From Galbitalea sp036499165 (lineage in GTDB: Bacteria > Actinomycetota > Actinomycetes > Actinomycetales > Microbacteriaceae), in the NCBI GenBank assembly GCA_036499165.1, contig DASYEE010000172.1:1-28259 (forward strand): DNA of 28,259 nt, given 5' to 3'. Below the pieces are notes generated by a model. That model had not been told where the DNA came from, made no database searches, and was given only the letters and a program-made list of their open reading frames with translations. The stretch's first letter is position 1. Each line of letters opens with the position of its first letter. The translations under genes were made by a program, and so were the position numbers. Of this stretch, positions 1 through 6,613 are shown in pieces.

Positions 1-70
1 CCGTCCTTGAGCGCGAGGGTCGCCTGACCACACGCTACAGGTGACAAGGCAGGCCGGGAATGTGCCCAAG

Positions 71-117
71 CTCACATATGTGAGGGCGGATGGTGTCAAC
101 CTCACGCGTGGCGTGAG
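71..117. promoter_or_regulatory. pair of CTCAC...GTGAG inverted repeats (candidate operator)
   Basis: Two inverted repeats sit 30 bp apart, start to start. The first is CTCACATATGTGAG at 71-84, a perfect 14-bp palindrome. The second is CTCACGC-GTG-GCGTGAG at 101-117, with perfect 7-bp arms and a 3-nt spacer. On the minus strand a TTGACA hexamer (99 to 94) lies between them, and the first palindrome falls about where a -10 would be. This layout suggests a repressor-controlled minus-strand promoter for a gene beyond the left edge of the window. The repeats are seen directly; the operator role and the target gene are inferred. Confidence 0.4.
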
Positions 118-144
118 ACTTCACACGCGTCGAAGGCTTCTATC

Positions 145-218
145 TGGAGCGAGTGACGGGAATCGAACCCGCGCTATCAGCTTGGGAAGCTGAAGTTCTG
201 CCATTGAACTACACTCGC
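145..218 (-). tRNA. tRNA-Gly (CCC anticodon)
   Basis: Read on the minus strand, the sequence folds as a tRNA. The 7-bp acceptor stem is GCGAGTG/CACTCGC. The anticodon stem TCAGC/GCTGA encloses the loop TTCCCAA, which gives anticodon CCC. The T-arm contains GGTTCGATTCC. The discriminator base is T, and the terminal CCA is encoded at 147-145. A CCC anticodon reads GGG glycine codons. It stands alone between the operator-like repeats and the catabolic island, and tRNA genes are common integration or island boundaries. No integrase or duplicated tRNA 3' end was seen here. Confidence 0.95.
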
Positions 219-251
219 GTGCCGCCGAAGCGGTCATGCCATGTTACCCGT

Positions 252-1763
252 TCAGGTCGCGGCCCCGGCATCCACCCGGTGGAAGCGGTTCGAGCGTTCG
301 TGCAGGCGTTCGGCTTGAGGGAGCGTGCTGGCGATGAAGATCTGGTCGGCGAGCCCGCGGGCTACCTCCCGGGCGAATCCTCGATAGTCGCGGGAGGCGA
401 GCGCCGATTCGTCGATGAGCGCGTCGACGATTCCGCTCGCGACCAGGCGATCGGCGGCGACACCCTGCAGTTCGGCGAGTTCGGCGGCGAACTGCGTGCT
501 GCCGTCGTGCACGATTGCGCTTGCGCCCTCGGGTGGTAGCGGCGAGAGCCACGCGTTCTCGGTCGCAAGGATGCGGTCGGCCGGCAGCAGGGCGAGCGCG
601 CCGCCGCCGCCACCCTCGCCGAGCAGCAGCGCGACAGTGGGGGTGGGCAGGCGCAGCAGGTCGACCAGGCAGCGTGCGATCTCGCCCGCAAGGCCGCCCT
701 CCTCAGACTCGCGGGACAGGCGCGCTCCTGGGGTGTCGATGATGGTGACGAGCGGAAGGTCGAGCTCGGCGGCTAGACGGATGCCGCGGCGCACCTGGCG
801 CAGGCCATCCGGTCCGATCGGTCCGTAGCGTCGCTGGGTCACGCGATCCTGGCCGATGACGACGCACGCGACGCCGCAGAGATTGGCCAGGGCGAGGATC
901 AGGCCGGGCTGTTGCTCGCCCTCCGATGTGCCGAACAGGGGCACCGCATCCTCAGCGGCGAACCGCAGGATGTCGCGGGCACCGGGCCTGCGCGGGTCGC
1001 GCGTCACGGTGATCGATTCCCACACGTCGCGCGCAACCTGCGGCACGAACGGTGTCACCTCGACCGGCTCCGCGGCGGGCAGGGCGAGGATCGTCAGGAC
1101 TCGCGCCGCGAGGTCGGCCAGCTCATCCGGCCGAACGACCGCATCGATGAGACCGTGCGCGGCGAGGTTCTCCGCGGTCTGCACGCCGTCCGGAAACGGG
1201 GTGCCGCTCAGTGCCTCGAACACCTTAGGCCCGAGGAACCCGAGGAGAGCGCCCGGCTCGGCAACGGTGATGTGCCCGAGGAGGCCCCACGAAGCGAAGA
1301 CACCGCCCATGGTCGGATGCCGCAGGTAGACGAGATACGGCAAGCCCGCCGCGCGGTGGTCGATGATCGCGGCAGTGATCCTGATCATCTGCACGAACGC
1401 GACCGTGCCCTCCTGCATCCTCGTGCCACCCGATGCCGGGGCGGCAAGGAGTGGCAGGCCCTCCGCTGTCGCGCGGCGCACGGCGGCCTCGATGCGATTG
1501 GCGCACGCGACTCCAACCGAGCCGCCGAGGAATCGGAACTCGCTGACGATGACCGCGACCGCCATCCCCCGCACCAGACCTCGGCCCGTGATGACGGCCT
1601 CGTCGCCGCCCGACCTCCGCCGCGCCTCGGCCAGTTCGTCCAGGTACGCCTCCGACGCGCCGCGAGGTTCGGGGATCGGTTCGTCCCACGACGCGAAGCT
1701 GTCGGCGTCGAGCACCACATCGATCAGCTCAATCGCGCCGAGGTGCTTCACGCGCGACTCCAT
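252..1763 (-). CDS. fused acetyl-CoA carboxylase-type carboxyltransferase (AccD-AccA)
   Basis: This 503-aa protein joins a beta (AccD-like) and an alpha (AccA-like) carboxyltransferase half. It would move a carboxyl group from carboxybiotin to an acyl-CoA in the cytoplasm. The AccD-like half shows ASGGTRMQEGT at about 110-120, matching the ASGGxRMQE signature. The AccA-like half shows IIDTPGARLS (341-350), a glycine-rich GEGGGGGAL stretch (382-390) and LSPLPPEGAS (406-415), as in AccA oxyanion-hole regions. The N-terminal C4 zinc finger of enterobacterial AccD is absent. The ATG at 1763 is chosen because it overlaps the TGA of the upstream CoA-transferase by one base, which implies translational coupling; longer in-frame starts run back into that gene. 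No biotin carboxylase or biotin carrier gene is in the window, so partners must lie elsewhere. The substrate could be acetyl-CoA or another CoA ester. Confidence 0.85.
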   Translation of the reverse strand: MESRVKHLGAIELIDVVLDADSFASWDEPIPEPRGASEAYLDELAEARRRSGGDEAVITGRGLVRGMAVAVIVSEFRFLGGSVGVACANRIEAAVRRATAEGLPLLAAPASGGTRMQEGTVAFVQMIRITAAIIDHRAAGLPYLVYLRHPTMGGVFASWGLLGHITVAEPGALLGFLGPKVFEALSGTPFPDGVQTAENLAAHGLIDAVVRPDELADLAARVLTILALPAAEPVEVTPFVPQVARDVWESITVTRDPRRPGARDILRFAAEDAVPLFGTSEGEQQPGLILALANLCGVACVVIGQDRVTQRRYGPIGPDGLRQVRRGIRLAAELDLPLVTIIDTPGARLSRESEEGGLAGEIARCLVDLLRLPTPTVALLLGEGGGGGALALLPADRILATENAWLSPLPPEGASAIVHDGSTQFAAELAELQGVAADRLVASGIVDALIDESALASRDYRGFAREVARGLADQIFIASTLPQAERLHERSNRFHRVDAGAAT

Positions 1764-2956
1764 CAGGCCGTCTCGGCGCCGGGGGTCGCAAGCCAGCCGC
1801 GCAGGTCGGCCCCGTGCTGGTCGAGGAGGGGCGGGGCCGTGTGGTCTCGCCTCCACTCCACACCGGTCTCGTCGAAGAATCGCAGGGGCGGCCCTGGGAG
1901 TTCGATGACGCCGAGCACCGGATGCGCGACGTCGATCACGAGACCCTGGCTGCGAGTCTGCTCCCACTCGTACACCTGCTGCAGGTCACGGACCATGCCA
2001 CTCGGCACCCCGAGCTCATCGAGGCGCAGGAGCAGCTCATCGCTCCGCCAGGTCGAAAATGCCTCCTCGACCGCCGCGCGCACCACCTCGCCGTTTCGCA
2101 CCCGCTCGCTGTTGGTCGCGAATCCTGGCGCATCCACGGGCAGCCCGAATTCCGGCGCGAAGCGCTGCCAGAGCTTGTCAGACCCGACGGCGATCTGCAC
2201 GACACCGTCGCGCGTATGGAACAGCCCGTACGGGCAGATCGAAGGATGCTGCGGACCCTGCGCCTGGGCAACCTCGTGCGCCACCGTCCACCGAGTCCCC
2301 TGGAACGCGTGCACTCCGACGAGAGCACCCAGCAGCGACGTGCGGATGGTGCGCCCGCGTCCGGTGCGCTCGCGTTCGAGCAGTGCCGCGACGACACCGT
2401 ACGCCCCGTACATTCCCGCAACCAGGTCGCCGATCGGCACGCCGACCTTGGTGGGCTGCGACGGGTCGGGCCCCGTCACCGACATGATCCCGGCCTCGCC
2501 TTGCGCGATCTGGTCGTAGCCGGCCCGGCCGCCCTCGGGTCCGTCGTGCCCGAAGCCCGAGATCGACAGGATCACCATGGTGGGGTTCAGCTCGAACAGC
2601 CGGGTCGCCGAGAGCCCGAGCCGGTCGAGCACGCCCGGCCGGAAGTTCTCGAGCAGGACGTCTGCGCGCGCGATCAGCTCTTCGAGGATTCCGTGATCGG
2701 CCTTCGACTTCAGGTCGAGGACTATGGACTCCTTGTTGCGGTTGGTCGAGAGGAAATACGTCGAGATGTCGGCATCCGGCCCGACGAACGGCGGCCCCCA
2801 GCCTCGGGTATCGTCGCCGCCATCCGGGGTCTCGACCTTGATCACGCGCGCTCCAAGGTCGCCCAGCATCATGGCTGCGTGCGGCCCGGCGAGCGCGCGC
2901 GTCAGATCGACGACCAGTGTTCCCTCGAGCGGACCGCGCTCCTCGTCAGGGCTCAC
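1763..2956 (-). CDS. class III (CaiB/BaiF family) CoA-transferase
   Basis: The 397-aa protein is a full-length family III CoA-transferase, an enzyme type that moves CoA between carboxylic acids through an aspartyl-CoA thioester. The N-terminus has the usual core: VVDLTRALAGP (15-25), then LGDLGARVIKVE (31-42). It continues with STNRNKESIVLDLK (70-83) and ENFRPG (103-108). The catalytic aspartate is expected to be Asp148 in GGRAGYDQIAQ. The start is a GTG at 2956, 11 nt after the cyclase stop, and the gene overlaps the downstream AccD-AccA gene by one base, so the three form one operon. Donor and acceptor cannot be read from sequence. Its neighbours suggest it activates an acid made by the hydrolase, or recycles CoA from a product acyl-CoA. 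Some family members are racemases (AMACR type), which is the main alternative. Confidence 0.9.
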   Translation of the reverse strand: MSPDEERGPLEGTLVVDLTRALAGPHAAMMLGDLGARVIKVETPDGGDDTRGWGPPFVGPDADISTYFLSTNRNKESIVLDLKSKADHGILEELIARADVLLENFRPGVLDRLGLSATRLFELNPTMVILSISGFGHDGPEGGRAGYDQIAQGEAGIMSVTGPDPSQPTKVGVPIGDLVAGMYGAYGVVAALLERERTGRGRTIRTSLLGALVGVHAFQGTRWTVAHEVAQAQGPQHPSICPYGLFHTRDGVVQIAVGSDKLWQRFAPEFGLPVDAPGFATNSERVRNGEVVRAAVEEAFSTWRSDELLLRLDELGVPSGMVRDLQQVYEWEQTRSQGLVIDVAHPVLGVIELPGPPLRFFDETGVEWRRDHTAPPLLDQHGADLRGWLATPGAETA

Positions 2957-2967
2957 GAGCGGGTGAC

Positions 2968-3936
2968 CTACTTGATCGCCATGGGGTTGAGCGGCGAACC
3001 GACGGCGTTGGTGAAGGGCAGTGGCGGCCCACAGAAGAGGAACTCGTAGGTCCCGTCCTCCGCACAGTCGTCGGCGATCGGCTCGAGATCCCAGATCTCG
3101 CCAACCCAGAGTCCCATGTGCACGATGAACACGATGTGCAGCGGCTGGAACACGTCGGCGGTTTCGTTCGGCAGCACCTCCATGCCCCAGGTGTCTGTTG
3201 CGACTGCGGCGACCTCGTGGGCAGCGATCCAGTCGATGCTGCCAAGGCCAAGGCCCGCCGAGCTTCCGCCGGCGTAGTCTCCCCAGGCGCCGCGCGCCCT
3301 CGCTGCGGCGATCGCCCCGGTGCGGACGCAGACGAAGTCGCCCTTGCGAACCTCGACGCCCTGTTTGCGCGCCGCCTCATCCAGGTCGTCGCCGGTGATG
3401 GCTGTGCCGGGTTCGAGCCAGTCGAGTCCCTTGCTGCGAGGAATGTCGAGCAGCACCCCGCGCCCGACCATGGCGTCGGACGCATTAGTCACGCTGTTGC
3501 GCAACGCTCCCTTGCTCGAAACCTGGTCGGCTCCGTAACCGTTGTAGATCTTGTTCTCGAAGACGACGTGAGCAAGCGAATCCCACTGGGTTCCGCTCTG
3601 GAGCGGCAGGATGACGAGGTCGTCCGTGCCGCGGAAGTACCGGTCGTTGCCCCCGTAGAAGTCGCGAATGGATGTCCCGGCTATGACATCCGCGCCGTCA
3701 CGGGTCATGAGGTGGATCGGGTTGAAGCGGTTGAAGTTGCCCTTCTGCGGTCCGTTCTCATCGAACGGGAGGGCCATGGAGATCTGCTTACCCTTGCGCA
3801 CAAGCGCGGCTGCCGCGAGAACCTCCGCGGGCGTAACGTGGTTGAGCGTGCCGCGCTCGTCGTCTGCTCCCCAGCGATTCCAGTTGCTGTGACGCGAGAT
3901 GAAGTCCCTCACCGTGTCGATGTTCGGATCTGCCAT
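2968..3936 (-). CDS. cyclase-family metal-dependent hydrolase (kynurenine formamidase-like)
   Basis: The 322-aa protein belongs to the cyclase/kynurenine formamidase fold (PF04199 type), whose members hydrolyse amides, lactams or lactones with a bound divalent metal. The metal-site region usually reads HxGTHxDxPxH. Here it reads QSGTQWDSLAH (113-123), keeping Gly-Thr, Asp and the last His but carrying Gln at the two other His positions. This matches a longer (about 320-aa) 'GTQWD' branch of the family rather than classical formamidases. A conserved LHIVFIVHMGLW block lies near the C-terminus. The ATG at 3936 has AAAGGA 8 nt upstream. It is the first gene of the operon with the CoA-transferase and carboxyltransferase, and diverges from the DUF35-thiolase operon. 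A plausible role is opening a ring lactam or lactone to give an acid for CoA transfer; that role is inference. Confidence 0.82.
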   Translation of the reverse strand: MADPNIDTVRDFISRHSNWNRWGADDERGTLNHVTPAEVLAAAALVRKGKQISMALPFDENGPQKGNFNRFNPIHLMTRDGADVIAGTSIRDFYGGNDRYFRGTDDLVILPLQSGTQWDSLAHVVFENKIYNGYGADQVSSKGALRNSVTNASDAMVGRGVLLDIPRSKGLDWLEPGTAITGDDLDEAARKQGVEVRKGDFVCVRTGAIAAARARGAWGDYAGGSSAGLGLGSIDWIAAHEVAAVATDTWGMEVLPNETADVFQPLHIVFIVHMGLWVGEIWDLEPIADDCAEDGTYEFLFCGPPLPFTNAVGSPLNPMAIK

Positions 3937-3990
3937 TTCGGGTTCCTTTCGCCACTGAACGGTTGCTCAATTCCATTATGTCGCAACGCT

Positions 3991-4011
3991 GTCTCATTGT
4001 AGAGTCATTTT
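3991..4011. promoter_or_regulatory. divergent control region: GTCTC box and leaderless -10 for the DUF35 gene
   Basis: The 75-nt gap between the divergent cyclase and DUF35 genes contains GTCTCATTGT at 3991-4000, followed directly by TAGAGT (4000-4005) and then six bases before the ATG at 4012. TANNNT at this spacing is the hallmark of leaderless actinobacterial transcripts, and no Shine-Dalgarno is present. The GTCTC box resembles sequences at 8893 and 16399, and abuts the -10. A repressor bound here could block transcription. The IclR product two genes downstream is the natural candidate, but this link is inferred. Confidence 0.45.
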
Positions 4012-4452
4012 ATGGTGAACGTTCCCCTGCAGGCGGCTCGCGGCGAAGAGGCGCATTTCTACGATGAACTGGCGGCAGGTCGCATCGCCTACCAGGTCTG
4101 CGACGGGTGCGCCGAGGCCGTCTGGTACCCGCGCGCGGTCTGCCCGAACTGCGGAACCGCTCGTCTCGTCTGGCGGCAGTCGGCGGGGCGCGGCACGGTC
4201 TACTCGTACACCGTGCTCGAGCGCGCCGGGCATCCCGCTCGACGCGACGACGTTCCGTATGCGGTCGCCCTCATCGATCTCGACGAGGGGATCCGCGTGC
4301 TCGGCAACCTCGCACTGGCAGGCCACGCGGAGTCGGCCGCGAGCACGCATCCGATCGGTCGTGCCGTGACGGCAAGCATCGTGCAGGCCGGCGATGGCGA
4401 CGACCGCGGCGTCGCCACCATGCTGTTCACGATCACCGGCGAGGCGGCCTGA
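4012..4452 (+). CDS. DUF35 zinc-ribbon/OB-fold protein (thiolase partner)
   Basis: This 146-aa protein has the two-part layout of DUF35 family members. A rubredoxin-like zinc ribbon has Cys30-x2-Cys33 and Cys44-x2-Cys47, and an OB-fold runs from about residue 60 onward (GTVYSYTVLER, then the VPYAVALIDLDEGIRVLGNL strand region). Members such as the C-terminal part of ChsH2 bind SCP2/Ltp2-type thiolases and are needed for their folding or activity, often in retro-aldol cleavage of CoA esters. The immediately following thiolase gene overlaps this stop by one base (TGATG), as expected for a stable complex. The start at 4012 is supported by the leaderless promoter spacing. No MaoC-like hydratase domain is fused to it. 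Confidence 0.88.
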   Translation: MVNVPLQAARGEEAHFYDELAAGRIAYQVCDGCAEAVWYPRAVCPNCGTARLVWRQSAGRGTVYSYTVLERAGHPARRDDVPYAVALIDLDEGIRVLGNLALAGHAESAASTHPIGRAVTASIVQAGDGDDRGVATMLFTITGEAA

Positions 4453-5597
4453 TGTCGCTGCGTGGCTCCGTGGCCGTCGTCGGAATCAGCGAGATCACCA
4501 ATGCAGACGCAGTGGGTTTTTCTCCCGCCGGCCTCATGGCCGAGACGGCCAGGCGGGCCCTTGCCGAGGCTGGCATTCAGAAGTCGCAGGTCGACGGGCT
4601 GTTCACGACGACGCCGTACTTTTACGCACCATCGCTGTCGTTCGCGGAATACTTCGGTATCGCTCCCCGCTACAGCGACTCGAGTGTGCTCGGCGGATGC
4701 TCGTTCGAGGCGTATGTGGGGCACGCGGCGGCGGCGATCGAGGCCGGCCTCTGCGACTACGCGCTGGTGACGTACGGCAGCACGCAGCGCTCAGATCACG
4801 GGGCACTTGTGAGTGGCGCGGAGTGGAGCGCGTACGAGGCTCCGTACGGCATGATCCATCCGATCAGCCCGATCGCGATGATGGCCAACCGCCACATGCA
4901 CGAGTTCGGGACGACTCCCGAACAGCTCGCGAACGTCGCGGTCGCGGCGCGGCAATGGGCGATGCACAACCCCGCCGCTCCCCGCCACGAGGCCCTGACG
5001 ATTGACGAGGTACTCGGCTCGACGATGATCAGCACGCCGTTGCACAAGCTCGACTGTTGCCTGGTCACAGACGGTGGCGGGTCGATCGTCCTGACATCGG
5101 CGGAGCGTGCCCGCGACCTCGTACCAGACCCCGTCTACGTGCTCGGGTTCGGCGAGGCATCCGACCATCGCAACATCACCGGGATGCGCGACCTCACCGC
5201 GACCCGCGCGGCTGACAGCGCCGCGCGGGCGTACGCGATGGCCGGGGTCACGCCCGCAGAAATCAGCACGGCGCACATCTACGACGCGTTCACGATCAGC
5301 CTCATGATCCTGCTGGAGGATCTCGGCTTCTGCGGCAAGGGCGAGGCCGGCGACTTCGTGGCGTCTGGGGCGATCGCTCCGGGCGGCAGCCTGCCGCTCA
5401 ATACCAATGGGGGCGGCCTGTCGTATACGCACCCGGGCATGCTCGGGCTGTTCCTCTTAACTGAGGCCGTGCGCCAGCTGCGCGGCGCCGCGGGCGGACG
5501 GCAGGTCGCCGGAGCAACGCTCTCTCTTGCGCACGGCATGGGGTTCACTCTCGGCGGCCACGCATCCGTGGTTCTTGGCACCGCTGCCACGCTGTAG
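4452..5597 (+). CDS. SCP2/Ltp2-type thiolase-family protein
   Basis: The 381-aa protein is a thiolase-fold enzyme of the SCP2/lipid-transfer type. It has LGGCSFEAYVGHAAAAIEAG (about 80-99), where Cys83 aligns with the thiolase nucleophile. It also has HIYDAFTISL (275-284), NTNGGGLSYTHPG (317-329) and LAHGMGFTLGGHASVVLG near the C-terminus. The Tyr of the YDAFT block (Tyr277) and the Tyr/His of the GGGLSYTH block (325, 327) lie where Ltp2 retro-aldolases place catalytic residues. Either thiolysis of a 3-ketoacyl-CoA or retro-aldol cleavage of a 3-hydroxyacyl-CoA is therefore possible. The start codon overlaps the stop of its DUF35 partner. The retained Cys leans towards thiolysis, but pairing with a DUF35 protein leans towards the retro-aldolase class. 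Confidence 0.85.
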   Translation: MSLRGSVAVVGISEITNADAVGFSPAGLMAETARRALAEAGIQKSQVDGLFTTTPYFYAPSLSFAEYFGIAPRYSDSSVLGGCSFEAYVGHAAAAIEAGLCDYALVTYGSTQRSDHGALVSGAEWSAYEAPYGMIHPISPIAMMANRHMHEFGTTPEQLANVAVAARQWAMHNPAAPRHEALTIDEVLGSTMISTPLHKLDCCLVTDGGGSIVLTSAERARDLVPDPVYVLGFGEASDHRNITGMRDLTATRAADSAARAYAMAGVTPAEISTAHIYDAFTISLMILLEDLGFCGKGEAGDFVASGAIAPGGSLPLNTNGGGLSYTHPGMLGLFLLTEAVRQLRGAAGGRQVAGATLSLAHGMGFTLGGHASVVLGTAATL

Positions 5598-5660
5598 GCG
5601 GGGATGCGGCGGTGTCGATGTCGATTCACTTTCGGGCCTTCGGACCGATTAGGTTAGGTT

Positions 5661-5690
5661 CACGGGAGATCCCGTGGGGCGAAGTGCCCC
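5661..5690 (+). promoter_or_regulatory. two adjacent inverted repeats over the iclR-type start
   Basis: CACGGG-AGAT-CCCGTG (5661-5676) and GGGGC-GAAGT-GCCCC (5676-5690) lie side by side, just after a TTAGGTTAGGTT run. The GGGAG Shine-Dalgarno sequence and the GTG at 5674 are inside the first repeat, and an alternative ATG at 5692 follows the second. They could be an autoregulatory operator or an RNA hairpin that masks the ribosome site. The repeats are seen; the function is inferred. Confidence 0.35.
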
Positions 5691-6543
5691 GATGCGAGCG
5701 AAAGTCGGTGCAACGGTGAACGCTGACCGCGACGATGACGTGGATGCACCGGTTGCCGACGCCACGGCGCGCAGGGTCCGGCACAACACCGCCAGCAAGG
5801 TGATCATGCTGCTGGAGTCGCTGGCCGCCCGCGAAGACGGCATCGGAGTGCGCGAACTCGCCCGAGAGATTTCGATCGACAAGAGCGCGGTGTCTCGCCT
5901 GTTCGAGCAGCTGATCGACCTGGGCATCGCCGTACAGGATGACGCATCCGGTCGTTTCCGCGTCGGGCCGACCCTGTTTGCGCTCGCGGCAACGATCCAC
6001 GGCCGCGACACCCTGTGGCAGGCGGCGGAGCCGATCGTTCGTGAGCTCGCCACCCGCTTCAACGAGACCTGCTACCTCGCGGTGAGGGATGGCGATGAGA
6101 TCATCTTCCGCGAAAAGGTCGACTGCACGCACAAGCTCCGCTACGTGATCGACCCCGGGGAGCGCGCTCCGTTGCACGCCGGCGCGGGCGGTCGTGCGAT
6201 CCTGCTCTCCCTCGACGACGACGAAATCCGCGAGGTTGCGACGCGCACCGGGCTGCCGGCGATCACCTCCAGGACGATCACGGACATTGACGCTCTCCTC
6301 GCCCGTACCGCGACCGACCGCGCGCAGGGCTTCGCCCTCAGCCGCGGCGAGCGGGTGCTCGCGGGTGGCGCGATCGCGGCGCCCTACTACGACGCGATCG
6401 GGCGTTGCATCGGCTCCCTGGTCTTCACGAGCCCGGAGCAGCGCTACGACCCGGCGCAGGCTCCCGAGATCGCCGAGGCGGTCATGAAGGCAAGCCACGA
6501 TCTCTCCCTTCGTCTCGGCATGCGCGAACTCGGAGTCGCCTGA
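5674..6543 (+). CDS. IclR-family transcriptional regulator
   Basis: The 289-aa protein has the IclR layout. A winged helix-turn-helix covers about 40-90 (TASKVIMLLESLAAREDGIG, then VRELAREISIDKSAVSRLFEQL), and a GAF-like effector domain covers about 105-285 (CYLAVRDGDEIIFREKVDC, PLHAGAGGRAIL, and ALSRGERVLAGGAIAAPYYD). IclR proteins commonly repress or activate aromatic and organic-acid catabolic operons in response to a pathway intermediate. The gene follows the DUF35-thiolase pair on the same strand after 76 nt, and is the likely regulator of the island. The start is uncertain: GTG at 5674 has GGGAG close upstream, but ATG at 5692 or GTG at 5716 would still leave the DNA-binding domain intact. 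It converges on the symporter gene across a strong hairpin. Confidence 0.92.
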   Translation: MGRSAPMRAKVGATVNADRDDDVDAPVADATARRVRHNTASKVIMLLESLAAREDGIGVRELAREISIDKSAVSRLFEQLIDLGIAVQDDASGRFRVGPTLFALAATIHGRDTLWQAAEPIVRELATRFNETCYLAVRDGDEIIFREKVDCTHKLRYVIDPGERAPLHAGAGGRAILLSLDDDEIREVATRTGLPAITSRTITDIDALLARTATDRAQGFALSRGERVLAGGAIAAPYYDAIGRCIGSLVFTSPEQRYDPAQAPEIAEAVMKASHDLSLRLGMRELGVA

Positions 6544-6549
6544 CACGAG

Positions 6550-6594
6550 CGATGGGGCCGGGATGCGAGGGTCATCCGCATCCCGGCCCCATCG
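6550..6594. terminator. bidirectional 18-bp hairpin terminator
   Basis: CGATGGGGCCGGGATGCG (6550-6567) is perfectly complementary to 6577-6594 with a 9-nt loop. It lies between the convergent stops of the IclR gene (6543) and the symporter (6614). There is no T-tract, as is usual for actinobacterial hairpin terminators. Confidence 0.8.
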
Positions 6595-6613
6595 CCGGTC
6601 GTTCAGCCTGCCG

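Noticed and set aside
145..218. tRNA gene as the attachment site of an integrated element.
   Set aside because: No duplicated tRNA 3' end, integrase or phage gene found in the window.
912..2519. A 535-codon open frame on the plus strand opposite the AccD-AccA and CoA-transferase genes.
   Set aside because: It is the complement of well-supported genes, lacks family motifs and has a low-complexity Arg/Pro/Ser-rich composition. Long antisense frames are expected in GC-rich codon usage.
5035..5130. Possible frameshift or degenerate region in the thiolase gene.
   Set aside because: The 4452-5597 frame runs without interruption and keeps motifs to the C-terminus.
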